This document shows, piece by piece, positions 43,067 to 58,200 of a stretch of DNA of 64,000 bases. The stretch's first letter is position 1. Each line of letters begins with the position of its first letter. This DNA is from Symbiodinium kawagutii. Its lineage: Eukaryota; Sar; Dinophyceae; Suessiales; Symbiodiniaceae. The notes under the pieces are model-generated. The model was not told the DNA's origin. It made no database searches and worked only from the letters and a program-made list of their open reading frames with translations. The DNA is taken from NCBI GenBank assembly GCA_009767595.1, contig VSDK01018023.1:632352-696351 (forward strand), given 5' to 3'. The position numbers and the translations under genes are program-made.

Positions 43067-46000
43067 GTGAGAAGTCAGGAGCAAGGGGACAGAATCCAGC
43101 TGTGGATGTGGTCGTACAAGGTAGGCTTGGGCTATGTTGAGAAGTGGGATATCAAGCTGAGTGGATGAGTGAGGCTTTGCAGAGGGTCACAATGTCCATT
43201 TTTTTGAAGGATCCTGAAGGTGGATACAGAGTAAGTACGGAAATAACTGAAGAAACTAGTTGCACATGGGAACCCCATCAAGCCCTAAGGAAATCGCCAA
43301 GGATGATCAATCGTTGCTCATCAGTTGCAGGATCCCACACGCAAGAGGCAGGCAATGGCAGGTGGTGGGAGGATAGCGGGTGACGTCAACCCTACCAAGG
43401 GTGCAGCTGAGGTGACAAACCCATTCGAAGCTAGGAATTGAAGATGTGTTTGGCTTGAAATATGAGAAATTGCCGGGGTTCTTCGTGATGATTTTCTGAT
43501 ACTGAAGATCAGTTGGGGCATTTCAACAGCCAAGACGACAGTGATAGCGGTCCAAACTGTTTTCGCCTTGGTGTAATTTGGTGCAACATTTTGTGGCTCA
43601 GGATTTCAGAAATGGAAATTGCTGTCCATTGCCTCCAAAACACGAGCTCACACCTGGCATCTCTGGCTACATGTGTTTCGATCAGGCTCCAAAAGGACAA
43701 AATCCTTCTGTGAGCCTCGTCGAAAACCCTTGTAGCCACAGGTGCCTCAGGCGTATTCAGGTGTGATACAGTCGAGGATTTCTGGCCCTCGCACCACTTT
43801 GCTTACTCGCATTCGGAAGGTGCACAGGTATAGGCGAAATGATGCGTGTGCCAGAAGTCTTTTCGCTCTTGCACTGGAAAGATAATAAGTGTATTCGCTT
43901 TCCAAGAAGGGTATATCTAATGCCCTTCTTGAAAGCGAATATACACTTGCAATCGCACCCGCTTGGAAGAATGCTGCCTGCAAGAATTGGCAGACGAATC
44001 GTCGAGCTCGGGAGGTGAAGGAGCAAAGTCTCGACAACTTGCAGCCCCACAGGTTGTCCAGAGTTTGCTCCTTCACCTTCTCTTGTGGCTGCTCCTGACC
44101 TTGGCCTTGACTGGAGAAGGGTTTCACGACCAGGGCAGGGGGATCGTTGTGGAGCGACAGTTTCTGTGAGGTGGTGCATGGTATGGAGGGACGAGTTGGC
44201 CAAGGAACTAAGGAGTTCATCCCTGAGTTGTGATATGTTGTGATCAATTCGATACAAAAGACCATGACTTTCCATTTCCAGGCCTCAAGCACCCAGCACG
44301 AAATCTTCAGGCGTCCTGGCCGGCCCAAGGTGGATGCGTTGAAGCACACAAGGATCGGTGCGATCTGAGCATGGCGGGCGCCAGGCGATGTGCCAGAGAG
44401 CCGTCCCGATGAGGCAAGCAGTTGTAGAGCCCAAGGATGTCGCAAGGCCTGAAGCTGCCGAGGTCATGTGCAGTTTCGCGCTCTTGCAGCACGTCTTTGG
44501 ACTCCAGAAAGCAGAAAACCTAACGAATTGCAGGAGACCGACCACGACAAAGGCATTAGTGCACATGATTGCACATGAAAAAGATGAAGATCCAAGGTGA
44601 ACTTGAGAACTGTGGGGAGGTTTCCAGCAACAAGGAGGTTTTACAGGGCAAAGTGCCAGATTTGATGGTGATTCCTCAACTTGCCATCAATGTCCCTAGG
44701 GACTGGACTGCGTGAAGTCAAGCGGCACGCCGAAAGGACAGCGGAACAAGCTGAAGGCCAACTTGTGAAGCACAAAATGCGTGGCTGGCTTGATAGGCTC
44801 TGGCTAGTGGATTGGATGGACTTGTTGGGGGGAGAGCTAGTGAAGGCTGAGCGTCCACGTGGGTTAGCCTGACATGCTCGCTACTAGTAGCCGCTAACCC
44901 ACATGGACGCTCAGCCCGAGCTGCTGATGTAGCACTTGCGTTCATTCTCAGGTCACGCGATATATTGACAAATGCAGTGCAATGCTGAATGGGCAGACAT
45001 GACAGCCTCCTGAGCTCCGGAAAAGAACAAAACACACAATCAAGAACTGTTATTGCCGTAAAAAAAAAACTTACCAAGTATGGGCTTTGTGATATGTTTG
45101 ATTATTTGTGTGCTAGTGATCCGTAACTAGTGGTACACAAGAGGGGTCAGCCCCAACCTTTTTTTTGGCAGTTCTATTCATTCTAAATCCGTTGCAGTCT
45201 TTAGAAGTAAACTATTTGTTGCAATGAATATAGTTAAACGAGATGCTCTAAAATGCCGTCGTGCAGCTTCATTCATTCTTAGTGGGAGCTGGCCCTGTCC
45301 GCCCCAGACAACTATTGCAATTATGCTCAATTACTTTACTTCGAGTGATCCCCACCATGTCATGTCATCACCACTTGTTGACTCCACTTTTGTGTGACAT
45401 TCTCTCCTACATACCTTCTGACATTCATTCTGACAAATCTTCTGACATTCTCTCTGGCATACCTTTGGACATTCTTTCTGACATCGTTTTTGGCACATCT
45501 TCTGACGTTCTTTCTGACAACTTTCTACTCGGACATTCTTTCTGGCAAATCTTTTGACATTCTCTCTGACATCTCTTCTGACATTCTTTCTGACATATCT
45601 TTTGACATTCTTTCTGACATATCTTCTGCCAATCTCTCTGAAATTCTCCCTGACATATCTTCTGACATTCATTCTGACATTCTCTCTGACATATCTTCTG
45701 ACATTCTCACTGGCATTCTTCTGGCAAATCTTTTGACATTCTCTTTGACATATCTTCTGACATTCTTTCTGACATGTCTTCTGACATATCTTCTGACATT
45801 CTTTCTGGCATATCTTTTGACATTCTTTCTGACATCTCTGCTGACATTCTTTCTGGCATCTCTTCTGACATTCTCTCTGGCATATCTTCTGACATTCTTT
45901 CTGACATGTCTTCTGACATATCTTCTGACATTCTTTCTGTCATTCTTTCCTGACATTTCTTTTGACATTCTTTCTGACATGTCTTCTGACATATCTTCTG

Positions 46001-49000
46001 ACATTCTCTCTGACATTCTTTCTGGCATATCTTTTGACATTCTCTCTGACATATCTTCTGACATTCTTTCTGACATATCTTTTGCCTTTCTCCCTGACAT
46101 TCTTTCTGACATATCTTTTGACAATCTTTCTGTGATCTTTTCTCACATTCTTTCTGACATATCTTCTGACATATCTTCTGACATTCTCCCTGACATTCTT
46201 TCTGGCANNNNNNNNNNNNNNNNNNNNNNNNNNNNNNNNNNNNNNNNNNNNNNNNNNNNNNNNNNNNNNNNNNNNNNNNNTCTTTCTGACATATCTTTTG
46301 ACAATCTTTCTGTGATCTTTTCTCACATCTTTGAGGTCCGGCAGCCACCACTGGCCGCAGATGGTCGCGGTTGAGGTCCGGCAGCCACCACTGGCCGCGC
46401 ATGGTCGCGGTTGAGGTCCGGCAGCCACCACTGGCCGCGCATGGTCGTAGTTCAGGTCCGGCAGCCACCAGCAGGCATACATGATCGTGGTTGAGGTCCG
46501 GCAGCAACCACTAGTCGCGCTTGGTCGTGGAGGAGAAGGAGGAGAAGGACGAGAAGGAGAAGGAGGAGGAGGAGGCGCGGTCAACTCTGATAAAATCTAA
46601 CAACCCTCACCTGACAGGTGGGGAAAAAATCTGACTCATGTTATCGCGTATGTACATTGATACACCTTTGCGTGCCAACCAGCATAGATACACTAATTCG
46701 GTGTAGGATTAAGCAATTGCTTTGAAAAAATCCTGCATGATACCCCCCCGTCCCTTTGTTTCTTTCATGTTGCACCGCCAATGCCAGGTGTGTCTTGCTG
46801 GCCGCCGGTTGGGGGCCTCCGATCAGATTCATAGCCAACAAGTGGATTGATTACCATGAATGCATCAATTCGTCCATGGCTGTCTTCAGCGCAAGACATG
46901 GATACTAAGTTACTTGAGGGGATGCGGGCAAAGCGACCAGGAAAACAAATTGTCAACTGGCAGCAGATTCAGGAAAGATAAGTAATCATGTCATGAACTA
47001 ATCCCTAACTTTGCAGGAGACAGAGTTAGCCCTCACAACACTCAGAACTAAGGAAATCGAGTACTAGTACTCACTTGGATCCCCCTGCCCTCCTCGACAA
47101 ATAAAAGTTGGGTTTGATTGCATGAAAGGTAATGAGCTCAATCAACCTCAACTTTCAACAGCGGCTAGTTGTACAGGATGCATCATCGGATGTTGATTGG
47201 CTTTGGTTCTGTTCTTTTTCGGCGTTTTGTTCATCTAATTACAAATCAGTGATTTCCAGGCACCCAGTGACCTTTCGCTTTCGCATATCGAAGTCTATCG
47301 CGCCATGCTGAGAGAGCGCAAACTCTCCGCCGATCTGACGCATCTCAACCTTGATGGCTCCCACAGCGCCATGAGACCCCCAGAAGCAGCGCCAAGGGCT
47401 TTTAAACTTTAGATTTAGAATGACTGGCGCCTCCAAAAACGCCCTAGATCTGGCTGTTGATGATCACAGATGACAGCAAGGCGGTTGATAGCTGCAGCTA
47501 ACATCCACCAGTATCAACGATTGGCGCTGACCACAAGGCTTTTGCTCCCAAAGTAAGACGTAGGGGGCAGCCTAGACCAGTCATCCATAGCTCACATCAT
47601 TCGACATACCACCCGAGCAAGACCACCCCTTAACTAATTCGACTGATGGGGTTGGGCGGATTGAGTATGTCACCGTGTAATCATGCATCATCCATGAATA
47701 GTCAACCGACAGATGGCAGTCAGATAATCATAAGTCATAGCTCGATACTCAGTCTCACCAGTGGAGACGGCGATGGAGACAGAGAGAGAGAGAGCTTGAT
47801 ACTCACATAACTCATAACGATTATTTGGTGGTCAGATGACGTTCGCGAGACGTTCGCCATTCATAGGGTGTTTCGTGGATCACATCATTGATCCGCCATC
47901 GATTGAGAGTCTCACTTTGCCATGGCGTGATGGTTGGCTATGTGCTCCCCTGGGCGCACTGGCCGGTCAATAGGGAGGAACTGTACCTTGGACAAGCTGC
48001 TGCCATGGACACTTCCGGGTTGGAGCCAGTCAACCGAGGAATGTTCTTTTAGAGGGAAACTGGCTGGTGGTTTGATTCCCCACCTGTCAGGTGAGGGTTG
48101 TTAGATTTTTATGTCAGTTGCCGCTCCTCTCCGCCTCTCCTCATCCTCCTCCTCTCCTCCTCCTCGCCGGATCTCAACCAGGAGGATCCATGCCCAGTGT
48201 TCTCTGCCGGACCTCAACCACGACCAGCCACGCCCAGTGTTCCCTGCGGGACCTCAACTCCCATCCCAAAAGCTATGCAGCTATGCCAGATAGAATGTCA
48301 GAAGCTATGCCAAATACAATGCCAAAAGCTATGTCAGAATGCCATAAGCTATGCCAAATACAATGCCAAAAGCTATGCCAGAATGCCATAAGCTATGCCA
48401 AAGAAAATGCTAAAAGCTATGCCAGATAGAATGCCAAAAGCTATGCCAGATACAATGCCAAAAGCTATGCCAGATAGAATGTTAAAAGCTATGCCAGATA
48501 GACCTGTGTCAGATTTGCATGTGATGGTGGGAATCACACGAAGTAAAGTAATTCACATTTTTTAGTTTCGCTAGTAATCATTGACAAATGGTTGGTTGAC
48601 TCATTTTTCACAGGGGTTGAAACCACCAACCAGGAAACCATGGTTGATTTTCTATGGGTCACTAGGGCTAATATTGCTTAGAAATGGTTGATTTAATTAT
48701 TATTTGATGGTTAGTCTATAGTCTAGACACTGGCGGATTTTGATCTAATGGCAAATGTGGGACCACTAATGTTAGAGATATCAAATCATCTGCAAAGGCT
48801 GAATTTTCCATTGATCAACAATGTTAGACCCATCGTAGTATAGCCAGTATATCACCCAGAGAATATTTCAGGGATCAATCACAAGCTATTTACTTGCAAT
48901 TGTTTCCCGTAGATGTTTGGTGGCTTCTCCATTTAAACGAGTGATGTCAAGGTGGCATCTATAGGCACTATGCCACTTCATGTCATATTATCTGCCAAAG

Positions 49001-52000
49001 CCGGAGGAACAAGGATCAGCATGGCTTAAACGGTGATAAGCGGTCATAGAGCTGCAACAACGCCAGGGATCCAAGAGAACTCACCCCATTTCGCAGCGTT
49101 CCCAAGGCAGCCTCAGGGGCCTCCAAAAAACCGCCGCCAGGTTCTGGCACATTGCTGGCTGCGTGAACAGCGCCAACAGCACCTCGCAGATGTCCAACTG
49201 GCAGCGGTGGTGGGAATGGCTGGCTGCACCGGCGAGCGGAATGCTGTGCCAAGTGAACAGCAGAGTTGACTGCACCGTTGTACGGGTTAATGTGCAATTT
49301 TGTAAAAATTACAAGGTATATTGACATATACATGGACATACCATGTAGCATCATGTAGCAATTGTCACGTTGCGACCAACCAGCCATGCGGCATCAATGC
49401 GGTACCTTGCACCGATGACGCTGCCAGAAGTGCAGGTACCAACTAATCTAATCCTACGACAGGCTGACGCTTTTCCTTGGGAGCTGCGACCACTTGGCTG
49501 CAACATTGGTTGACCCGGCGCTTAGCTGGTCCCCATGGTTGGGGGTAACCCCATGATGCCTGGTTGGTTCTTAGTTAGCGTTGTGGGCTGGTTCCAACAT
49601 CGTTCATCATCATACCAGGCTGGTGCGCAATGATGGATCGCCATCGCCGAATCAAGCAGTTCAGCATCCCCCATGCAGGGTCCTGGGGAGATCGCCAGCC
49701 ATGGTAGAATTGCTGGTGGTTGATAGGTCTTTCATGCTTCAGATTCAGTTTCTATCCACCATACATTGTGGGAAGCATAATTTATGCTTCAGATTCGTTT
49801 ATTCAAATTGCTGGTGGTAAAATATCAGTTTCAACTTCCCACTATATCACTATGACTGTGTGGGTTGGTAAAACTGTACAAAAGCCACATTGACTACCAT
49901 CCGCTGTCATTGTGTCATACTTAATCGCTGTTGCCAACATCAGTGCGAAACTATCATCCACTGCTCATCAACCATCACTCTCTTATCATAATTGATGATA
50001 GTAGGTGAATTACCGTTGTCTATATCATGATACCATCTTAATCACCACCACTCATTGCATCCCCAAGACTCATCATAGCTTCCCCTGTCGCGCTTTACCT
50101 CCGCCACCAGGCACACATCCAGGCAAGACCTTCGGCCCCCGCGTTTGCGGCGAAGAGCGCCTGCACCTGGATCTGGAGCAAATCTCGCTGAAGCTTTTGC
50201 TGATAGCGCCTCCGCAGCAGTGGTTCAGCAAGCCATGGGTCTCATGGGTTCAACGGAGCTTGGCTACTGCAAAGGGTCGTGACTTGACCTTTCTGGATAG
50301 TGCACCATGGACATATGATTCATGTGGGCGGATGGCGACCAAACTATGAACCAAAAAGGGAATCCCAAAAGAACACAAAAAACAGAGAGCGACTGAAAAT
50401 TTGCGGGAAGATTTGGAGTCTTGTCGTGAACGTACCCAGGGTGGAATCATTCATTATTTGGACGATCACGCAGTGAGTGCTTGGTAGCCATCGTGCAAGC
50501 CATGAATGCATGATCGCGAATTATGGCCAATGAGGGTTGATCCTGACACACATATGAGTCTAAAGTAATTTCAGTCAACAGCCTCGGTGACGATTATCCC
50601 AGTTCCATGTGGCGCCAGACCTTTAGAAGTTCAGAACGGTAGTGAAGTCAAAATAGACAGCAGGAGCTTAGGATGATTTTGTGGGAAATGAATTGCTCCT
50701 GGCTCAAACAAACAGATTGATGTGTAAAACACCCAGTTTTGGATGGTTCCAGGTGGTTGCATATGGCACGTAGGGCGGCTAGGTATACCAACAATCAACA
50801 GGTTTCACCAACTAGAAGTCCGGACTTGATGGACCCAACAACCACGGAGATACACGAAGCATTTGGAGAAACATGGGTTGTTCCACAAAAGGCGGCCCAA
50901 TCTTTTCAGGCTGGTGCCAAAACTGCTTGCATTGTCACATATCTTGGGGAACCTTGGACTGCCTCTTTGGTTGGTCCATTCCTGCCACGTCTCGCGTAGC
51001 CTGCCACGTGCGCAGCCTTAACGATGCATGGTGACGCAACCACCCTGGGATCCCAGCAGGTCCTCCAGCCGCTCACAGGCAGCGACCTGTGCCGTTTTGT
51101 ATCTCCTTTTCGAGGGCGGTCCTTGTCACTGGACGCGCCTAGCGGAGCCTCGGCGGATAGCGCAGCAGGCTGGTGCTTCGGCCCAGAATGGACCAGCCAA
51201 CGGCTGCTTCAGCTTGGGTCAGGGTTAGGCTTCCTTACCCTTCCCAGTTACTATAGAAAGGAACAAGGGAACTCCAAGTAGGGATGGTTCCCTATGATAA
51301 ACTCGAAAGGTAGGGCTTGATAGTTGTCATTTTCTCAAAGGTTCAGGGTTCGAGCCTCACATATACGCCCCAATGCGGTAGGTTGGGACACCTCACCACT
51401 GACTACCAGCCAACCTCCCAATTGGCAAAGGATGTTGGATTGATGACTGGTCAGCAAGCCTGACCATGAGTGTTTGATGGTGATTGACAAGACAAAATAA
51501 TGAACAAATTTTCAATCTGTCCATCTGTGCGCATGCGAGATTCATCAGTGCGTAGTGGCTTTTGTATGTTCTTTTTGAATTTATTTGTATCTGTGTGTTT
51601 CTGTGTGTGTTTGTGTGCGCGTTTGTGTGTGTAATTTACAATTTGCAAATTATTGGTGCCGGTCGACCTTTGAGGCTCCTTGAGAACCAATTTGATGGTC
51701 ATAGTTGCCAAGGGCCAAGGGTAGAAGAATATCACATGAGATCAGAATCAACATGATGGAAGCTTAGTTTGTGGATGGTCCATGTGATGGCCAACGTTGG
51801 ACAAACTTGAACCATTCCCCGATGAAAGTTGCACACTTCATGCCAGGTTTTGATACTTGGGGCATACTTGGCACGCTGTTTTTGATACCCCAGGTTCATG
51901 AAAACATCGATTTCAACAGTTTTTTGACAGACATGTTGTTAGATATGGTTATTGTTAGCAAAGACACCAAACATTGTTATCAGCCGAGAAATGAGGACTG

Positions 52001-55000
52001 CTCAGACTACAGTTCTATCTTAAGATTAGGCGGATGCTTCACCTTGGGGACAAGTCTGTTGGGTGTCTCAGCCCCACCAAGGAGGCCTGGTATTTGATCT
52101 TCGTGCTCACCACCACCGCCGTGCCACTTGGACCGGGGGTTTCTGGCAGGTGGAACGCCTTGGTATTGCTAGGGGCTGTGGGACTACCTGTGGGGATATC
52201 ACCTTGCGGCAAGGCCATGGCAAGAAAACTCATCTAAACAGCTGCCGGCATGGGGACTGCGAGCTGAACAGCTGCAGTTCAGCTGTTCCGGGCAGTTCAG
52301 CCCAATGGCCGTGCGGTCACGACCTCCCTTTCTCTTCAAATATGCTCACCACTCGGCTCGACACAACATGGATAGAATTGAGGATTCTGACCCCTGGCTC
52401 CAGGCAAATCGCTTGTGATGGCTGTCCCCTGGATGGACCCACCACGGTTTTGATCAGCTGGCCCAGATCATAAAACATCTAAGTTTCCTAGTTGATTCAC
52501 TAGTTGATGGATCAGTTTCCACTTGGAAGATCAAGATCCCTTGTTTGTACCGTCCTAGCGGGAACAAGGTTCCGGGAAGGCTCAAAGTGTGCCAGTGAGA
52601 ACTGGTGAACACCACCCCATCGCTTGGGGACGGATTGGGACTCTGATAGCTGTATTGACTGCCGACCTGCCGACCTGCTCAGTGTGCACAAGTCATGGTA
52701 CTGACACTTCGATACCAAAAGTCAGCAAAGCTGTTGTAACGGGGCTTGCCCATCCACTCACTGCCCAAATGTTCAAGGGCGAGAATGTTACTTGGAATAT
52801 TTTGAAATCGAAATGATCCAAGATGCTTCAAATCCTTCAAGGCATTTGGGAAACATTGGGTGAACCTACATGAAACCTATTAAGCTACTACCACCCTTGG
52901 GAGTACACCCCACGTTGTCTGAGGGCGTTTCTGGTCGCTCCCAACAAGAACTTGGACGGTCGGACGCATGTGGCCTTCTACATCAATCGCTTTCTGGCGC
53001 TGCTGGTGGTCATGATCCATGGCGGATGTTGCTGGCAGGGCTTTGGCTCCACAACGATTTCAGTGTCACCATGCGGCCAACGCACATGTTGGCTGCTCAC
53101 TTCACATGCTGATTGGCTGATGAATACGTAGGGCATAGGGTATCACGGCACGGCTGCCTCACCCGATGGATGGTCTTCACAGAGGTTTGCCAATACCCAC
53201 CCTGATGCCGTGCGCATACCGAGGAAGATCTATGTCAGCGTCATAAATCCTTCGCATATGAAGCCGTTACTCGGCAGGAGTGGGTCAGCTGTGCCAGTGA
53301 AAAACCTGGTGTCTCCACGTGCCCAGCACAGTCAAGTCCATTTGAGTGCGAAAGTTATAGTATAATATACCTTCACAAAAATGATTGACTCATCGGCGGT
53401 TCTCGTTCATTTACTCAACTTACTCTCGAGAACGATCAATTTAGTAACTTAAAGGACTTGATCAACTCGATGTTGTCGAAGACATGAAGCTTTTCGAGCT
53501 CAAACGATGTCAAGGGCTGATCATGGTAAGGGTCAGTTCTGTATCAGCCATTGCTCCTCAGTCACCGGGCATCCCGGGCCGAGGTTCTACGCGCATGGCG
53601 ACAACCGAACCTTTACGCGTGCTCGACCCATCTCAGACGATCGGTGGCGCGGTATCATGTTTTGATGGCACGATGATGTGCCATGTGGTTCAATCAAATG
53701 CGTTTTGCCGAGCAAGCAATGTGATGGCGCAATGATGGCACAATCGTGTCGGATGAAGCATGTGATGTGATGGCAATTGAGCAAGCGATGTGCAGACGTT
53801 TGCAGGGTGTTTTCAATGTTTTTTAGTTTCAACCACATTTGAGAATGATGATCTCAGGTTGGCACAACGCGTTTTGCAGCAGTTGGAAGTGCAACTTGGA
53901 CCACTTGAATGATAGCTTTGAAAGGGGGAAGGACGGGAGCTACCAGCAGGGACCAGTAATCAATTTGTAGCATTTGACCCTAAACTATCAAGAAGTGAGA
54001 TGAATCAACATACCATGTGGTAGAGCAGCTAAACCTGTTCTTAGCCAATTTGATTTCCAACTCAGTGGTGTTTGACTCACATGTGACCGGATGTGAAACG
54101 AAATCGTCCTGGTTGGACATACCGGGAGACAGGTTGGAATTGCACCTGTGGAAAGCTGCCACCAACCATTGATATGCGGGTTGTGCCAATTGATAAGGGG
54201 GTGTATGTGTTGAAGTGCACTAAAATGGGTATGGGTCAATATTAAGCACCAATAATGAGAAAACAATGGTTAATGATGGGAACCAGGGGTACGGGGGGGT
54301 TCTGACCCACAGCCAAATGATCATCAACATATCCCGGTTGCCGGTGGTTGTAGGCTTTATTGCTGTCAATGAATCCAAGGCATGAGCTGGTGAAAGAGTA
54401 CGCCAGATTGATCATTTCATCAGGTTTGCCAGCTTGCTATTGGACAATTGGAGTTTCTCAAAATAGGGAACTCCCTAAATCATCCTTTCTTAGCCATTGA
54501 TAGTAATCAACCATCCATAACTTTGGGGGTCCCCTGAGCAACCCATCCCCAAAACCCATGGTTTCCTAGTAAAAATGCTCATTTTTGGAGTGGGGCCCAT
54601 TGGTTACCCTATGGCTTGGCACATGCCAAAATCGCCTGCTGGAAGTCGCTCCCAGGCTTTGGGGCCAAGCTGCTGCGGGGCCCAGGTACATGACGAAGCT
54701 ATCCATCAAGCGGGAAGTGGGCCTGTTTCATCGGCAGGCGAAGCTGCGGCTGTGGTGCCAGGGGCCCCCTGCGTGGGGCAGCCTGCGTGGCTTGGAAGAC
54801 GGAAAATTAAGTCGGGGTTAAAAAGAGAAGGCGATGGGAAAAAAATGTTTTGACCCTGTTAATCCTATGATTCATGGTTTTCAAAAATCATGGGAAGCTT
54901 GACTTCATGGAAGTTGAGAGTCTCCCCTATTAGATTGATTACTTTACACACCACGAAACTCAAGCGGCGCATTGCCTCCACTAATGGGGGCATTGCCTTG

Positions 55001-55195
55001 ATGATTCCAACCTGGTACGCGAAGTTGCTGACCTCATTGATCTTCTGAACTTGGGCATAGGTCGGCAGTTAGGTGCAAGCTTTTGGCTCTGAACTAAGGC
55101 TGATAATAGGTGATAAGCAGACACAAGCAGAGTAAGTGGGTAGCATATGACTCCTATGTCCCACCACCACCACCACCAGCATCATCATCATCATG

Positions 55196-55257
<62 letters not shown>

Positions 55258-58200
55258 ACGTTCAACTCTCCCTTGATGATTGCACGAGTGAAACCCACTG
55301 CCGCGAACTACATCCAACCAATAGAAGTTTTTGAATCTTCGGGATCTTCCAAGAGGGGCACGTGCGGGCCTGTCTTTTCCGTTAACCTCGGCAGGTCTTT
55401 TCTATTGCGCTACTTCCACTGCTCTATGTCCAGATGCCACTCGGCAGGATGACCACATGAGGGGCGGGTCCCAGGCAGGTTGAAACATATTTTTCAGAGC
55501 CCATGGGGACCTTGTGCCCATTTGGGGGCTCACTGGAACATATCAGTGCATGTTCGAGTGTAAATTGATTTTTCCAACTGTGAAATTTGCTTCTAGCATG
55601 AGGGAGGGATGTTCCTGTTTAACTGTTTGATCTTCATTTTAATCAGGCTACGGTGCAATTGGATGTTACTGACTGAGTCCAAAGTGAATTTTACTCAGTG
55701 AGGGTGGTCAACTAACTTAGTCAACTTGACATTTTACTTACTAGTAGTAATTTGAACTCCTCAGTTAATCAAATAACCCAGTTGGTTACTTCCACCCGCA
55801 GTGTGGTTGAGTGCATCCCGCAGCCAGGGTGACCATGAACTACTTCGAAGTGGCGTGGGCGATCTTCCACCCCATACGGGTGAGAGGGCGGTGGTGGGGT
55901 CGGTGACCAGGTTGCGCCAAGTGAAGGAGGATTTGGGGCGGGGATACCGTTGGCCCAAAAATGTTTGTTTGGCACCTGATGCAAGTGCTCAAGCACCAGA
56001 GTTGATCAGAAAAATCGATTTTCAAGTTTGACCCAGGGGATGGAACAATGATGGAACCCTCCATGGGACCCTCCCAAAAAATCGACGCAGGTCAGCGCTG
56101 ATTCCTGGTGCAGGGGACCCTCCACATTCCGCAAGCGCTGCCAGGCGGCCTGGGTCATTTTGTTCACCTATCTGATCATCCAGGAAGTGCCTCGCATCGT
56201 TTCGCGGCGCAACACTCTGAACAAGGCCAGGGCCTCAGCGCTGCGATCTGGGCCACCGCGAGGATGTGATGGAACAAAGGTGATGATTGAAGTGATTTGA
56301 GGTGTCTGTTTAAGCATGATAAGTATGTTTTAAGTGCTTATAGATCAAGTTAAATCATCAAAGATGTATTTTTAGTGGATGATTCTCCAGAATGCGCTCC
56401 TTGGATTTCGGGGGTTTGAAACATGGCGAGAAAGGCAAAAGGGTTCCTGGTCTTGCAGTGGTTTTCTGCTGGTACCAGAGCAGGCATCACAAGACACTCA
56501 GGCAACCGCCATCAAACACTCAACAATAGCACGCATAAAAACAGCTTAGATCAGCTTGGTGTCTTGGATTGCTTCATTAATTTGGTCAGTCTACTCCAGC
56601 CATAGGGAAGTTAGATGAGGACAAATGCATAGCTTAAGCTCCCTACTAACCAGATTCCGATAGAAAGAGAAGTCCCCCCAACTGTAACCCACTAGCCATG
56701 ACCCTTTGATTTCAGCACGAGTCTTGACACTGGCAGACTTAGTTCCATCGCGCAGGTCAAGGATTTGTTGACGTACGTTCTCGAGCAATGCGCCATGGCT
56801 GCTCTGACACCTTGGGAGTAACGGTGTGTGATGCTCAGGTTTCACCCCAGTGAGGCTAGAATCGAGGCCAGGAGAGGCTAGGAGTCAGCAGGTTCATCTC
56901 CTAGATGGGTCCGAAAACCCATGGATCGGTTCACGTTTGCACTGAGCCCTTGGAACTGAAACTCACCTTGACCATAGGGATGGCCAGCCTGCAGAGTTTG
57001 CACAACATTTTCTCCCAGAATTATCCGAAAACAAGTCGTTTGGCTACATCATTTGGCTGGCGGTTTCGCATTTTCTTTCATTTTCAGCAGCTTTTTTCAT
57101 CTTTCTTCAGCCACATACCTGGGGATTACCTAATCCGCGAGCATATTCTTGGGACGGCTTCTAACCAGCAACCAGATTTGTCAGCCCCAAAGGTAATCAC
57201 AGCGAGATGCGAGAGATCTATCTTGGCGCCAATTTGGCCTCCATTTTTCAGGACTGGGACGTGTTGATGTCGTTGATTCCCTTGGGACATCCACGTGGAG
57301 GGTTGGGACTTAGAGTTGGTAAGCCCTTTAGAAGCTAAGCCTTGGATCCAGCTCTCTGGATGCCCTGGCATTTCTGAAGGCCTCGGATGATTTGTAAAAG
57401 GACATTTAACTATCCTGGAGTTGGATAGAGCAAGAGACCCACTGTAAATAGTACATAGTGCTATGGCACTCCACAAGCAGGTGCCTTATTAACTTTATTG
57501 TGAAGCCACTCTCACTACTTGCATAGTATTACATATTACTACATAGCCAGGTCACTGTAACTACTGTAAGATATTGTAACCAGTAGCATTGCACATGAAC
57601 ACAACGTCAGCAATTCTCACCTTGAACGTGATCCAGCATGCAACTTCTTCGTTGCAGCAATGTCTTTTGCAAAAAAAATGCTATGCCTCCAACATCGTTG
57701 ACCTCCGAAATCGTTTTACATGACAGATGCTGGGCAGAAAATGTGATACCCCCAGCTGTGCACTCCAGCTGTTAATGATGGTTTTTGATGGTGCACTGGC
57801 ATGGTGTACTCCAACTTTTAGACTTATGATGCCCCCATGGGTGGATACACACTACATGTGCCCAGTGACCTTTTGTGCACCTCGGCGCTGCTACGCGACG
57901 CACAGGCCACTCGCTATGAAGTGCATGAGCTGCTTGTGGAGGAGGCGTTGAGTCGATGCCCCTCGAAGTTGAGCAAGTTCGTGCGGGGTATCGTGGAGTT
58001 TGTTGGTGGGCGGGTGGTTGGTTGGGATGGTGATTGCATTCTGGCGTCATTTAAGTGACTCGGGCATCGTGGAAAGAAAAGGTTGGTTGGTTGTGGTTGT
58101 TGTTGGTTGACTTTGTGGCCGTTATTGTTTCTCATCTTTCAGCTCATGCAGCTCCACCGACACGATGGTTGCTTTATGGTTGCTTTGATCACACCAGCTA

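Larger units (their letters stand above)
45394..46624 (-). mobile_element. Satellite-bearing repeat element, copy A (minus orientation)
   Basis: Read on the minus strand: a 32-nt palindromic terminus (46592-46623), a CTCC/CTTC tract (46531-46575), five 40-bp repeats (46331-46530, TGCCGGACCTCAACC core), then about 900 bp of 24-bp repeats (AAAAGATATGTCAGAAAGAA unit). Copy B at 48078-48505 has the same order in the other orientation. The long open frames (MSERMSEDMSERM) come from the 24-bp period and are not taken as genes. Confidence 0.7.
43100..46860. other. Repeat-rich stretch without a supported exon
   Basis: Three hairpins, a 24-bp satellite and a 40-bp repeat fill most of it. Around 44290-44560 both strands are open and no strand could be chosen. 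Confidence 0.4.

Noticed and set aside
44285..44600. Exon candidate open on both strands
   Set aside because: Both strands look equally coding, and splice signals do not decide.
45394..46507. Long open frames on both strands (up to 326 residues)
   Set aside because: They arise from a 24-bp satellite whose period keeps all frames in step, and cross an assembly gap.
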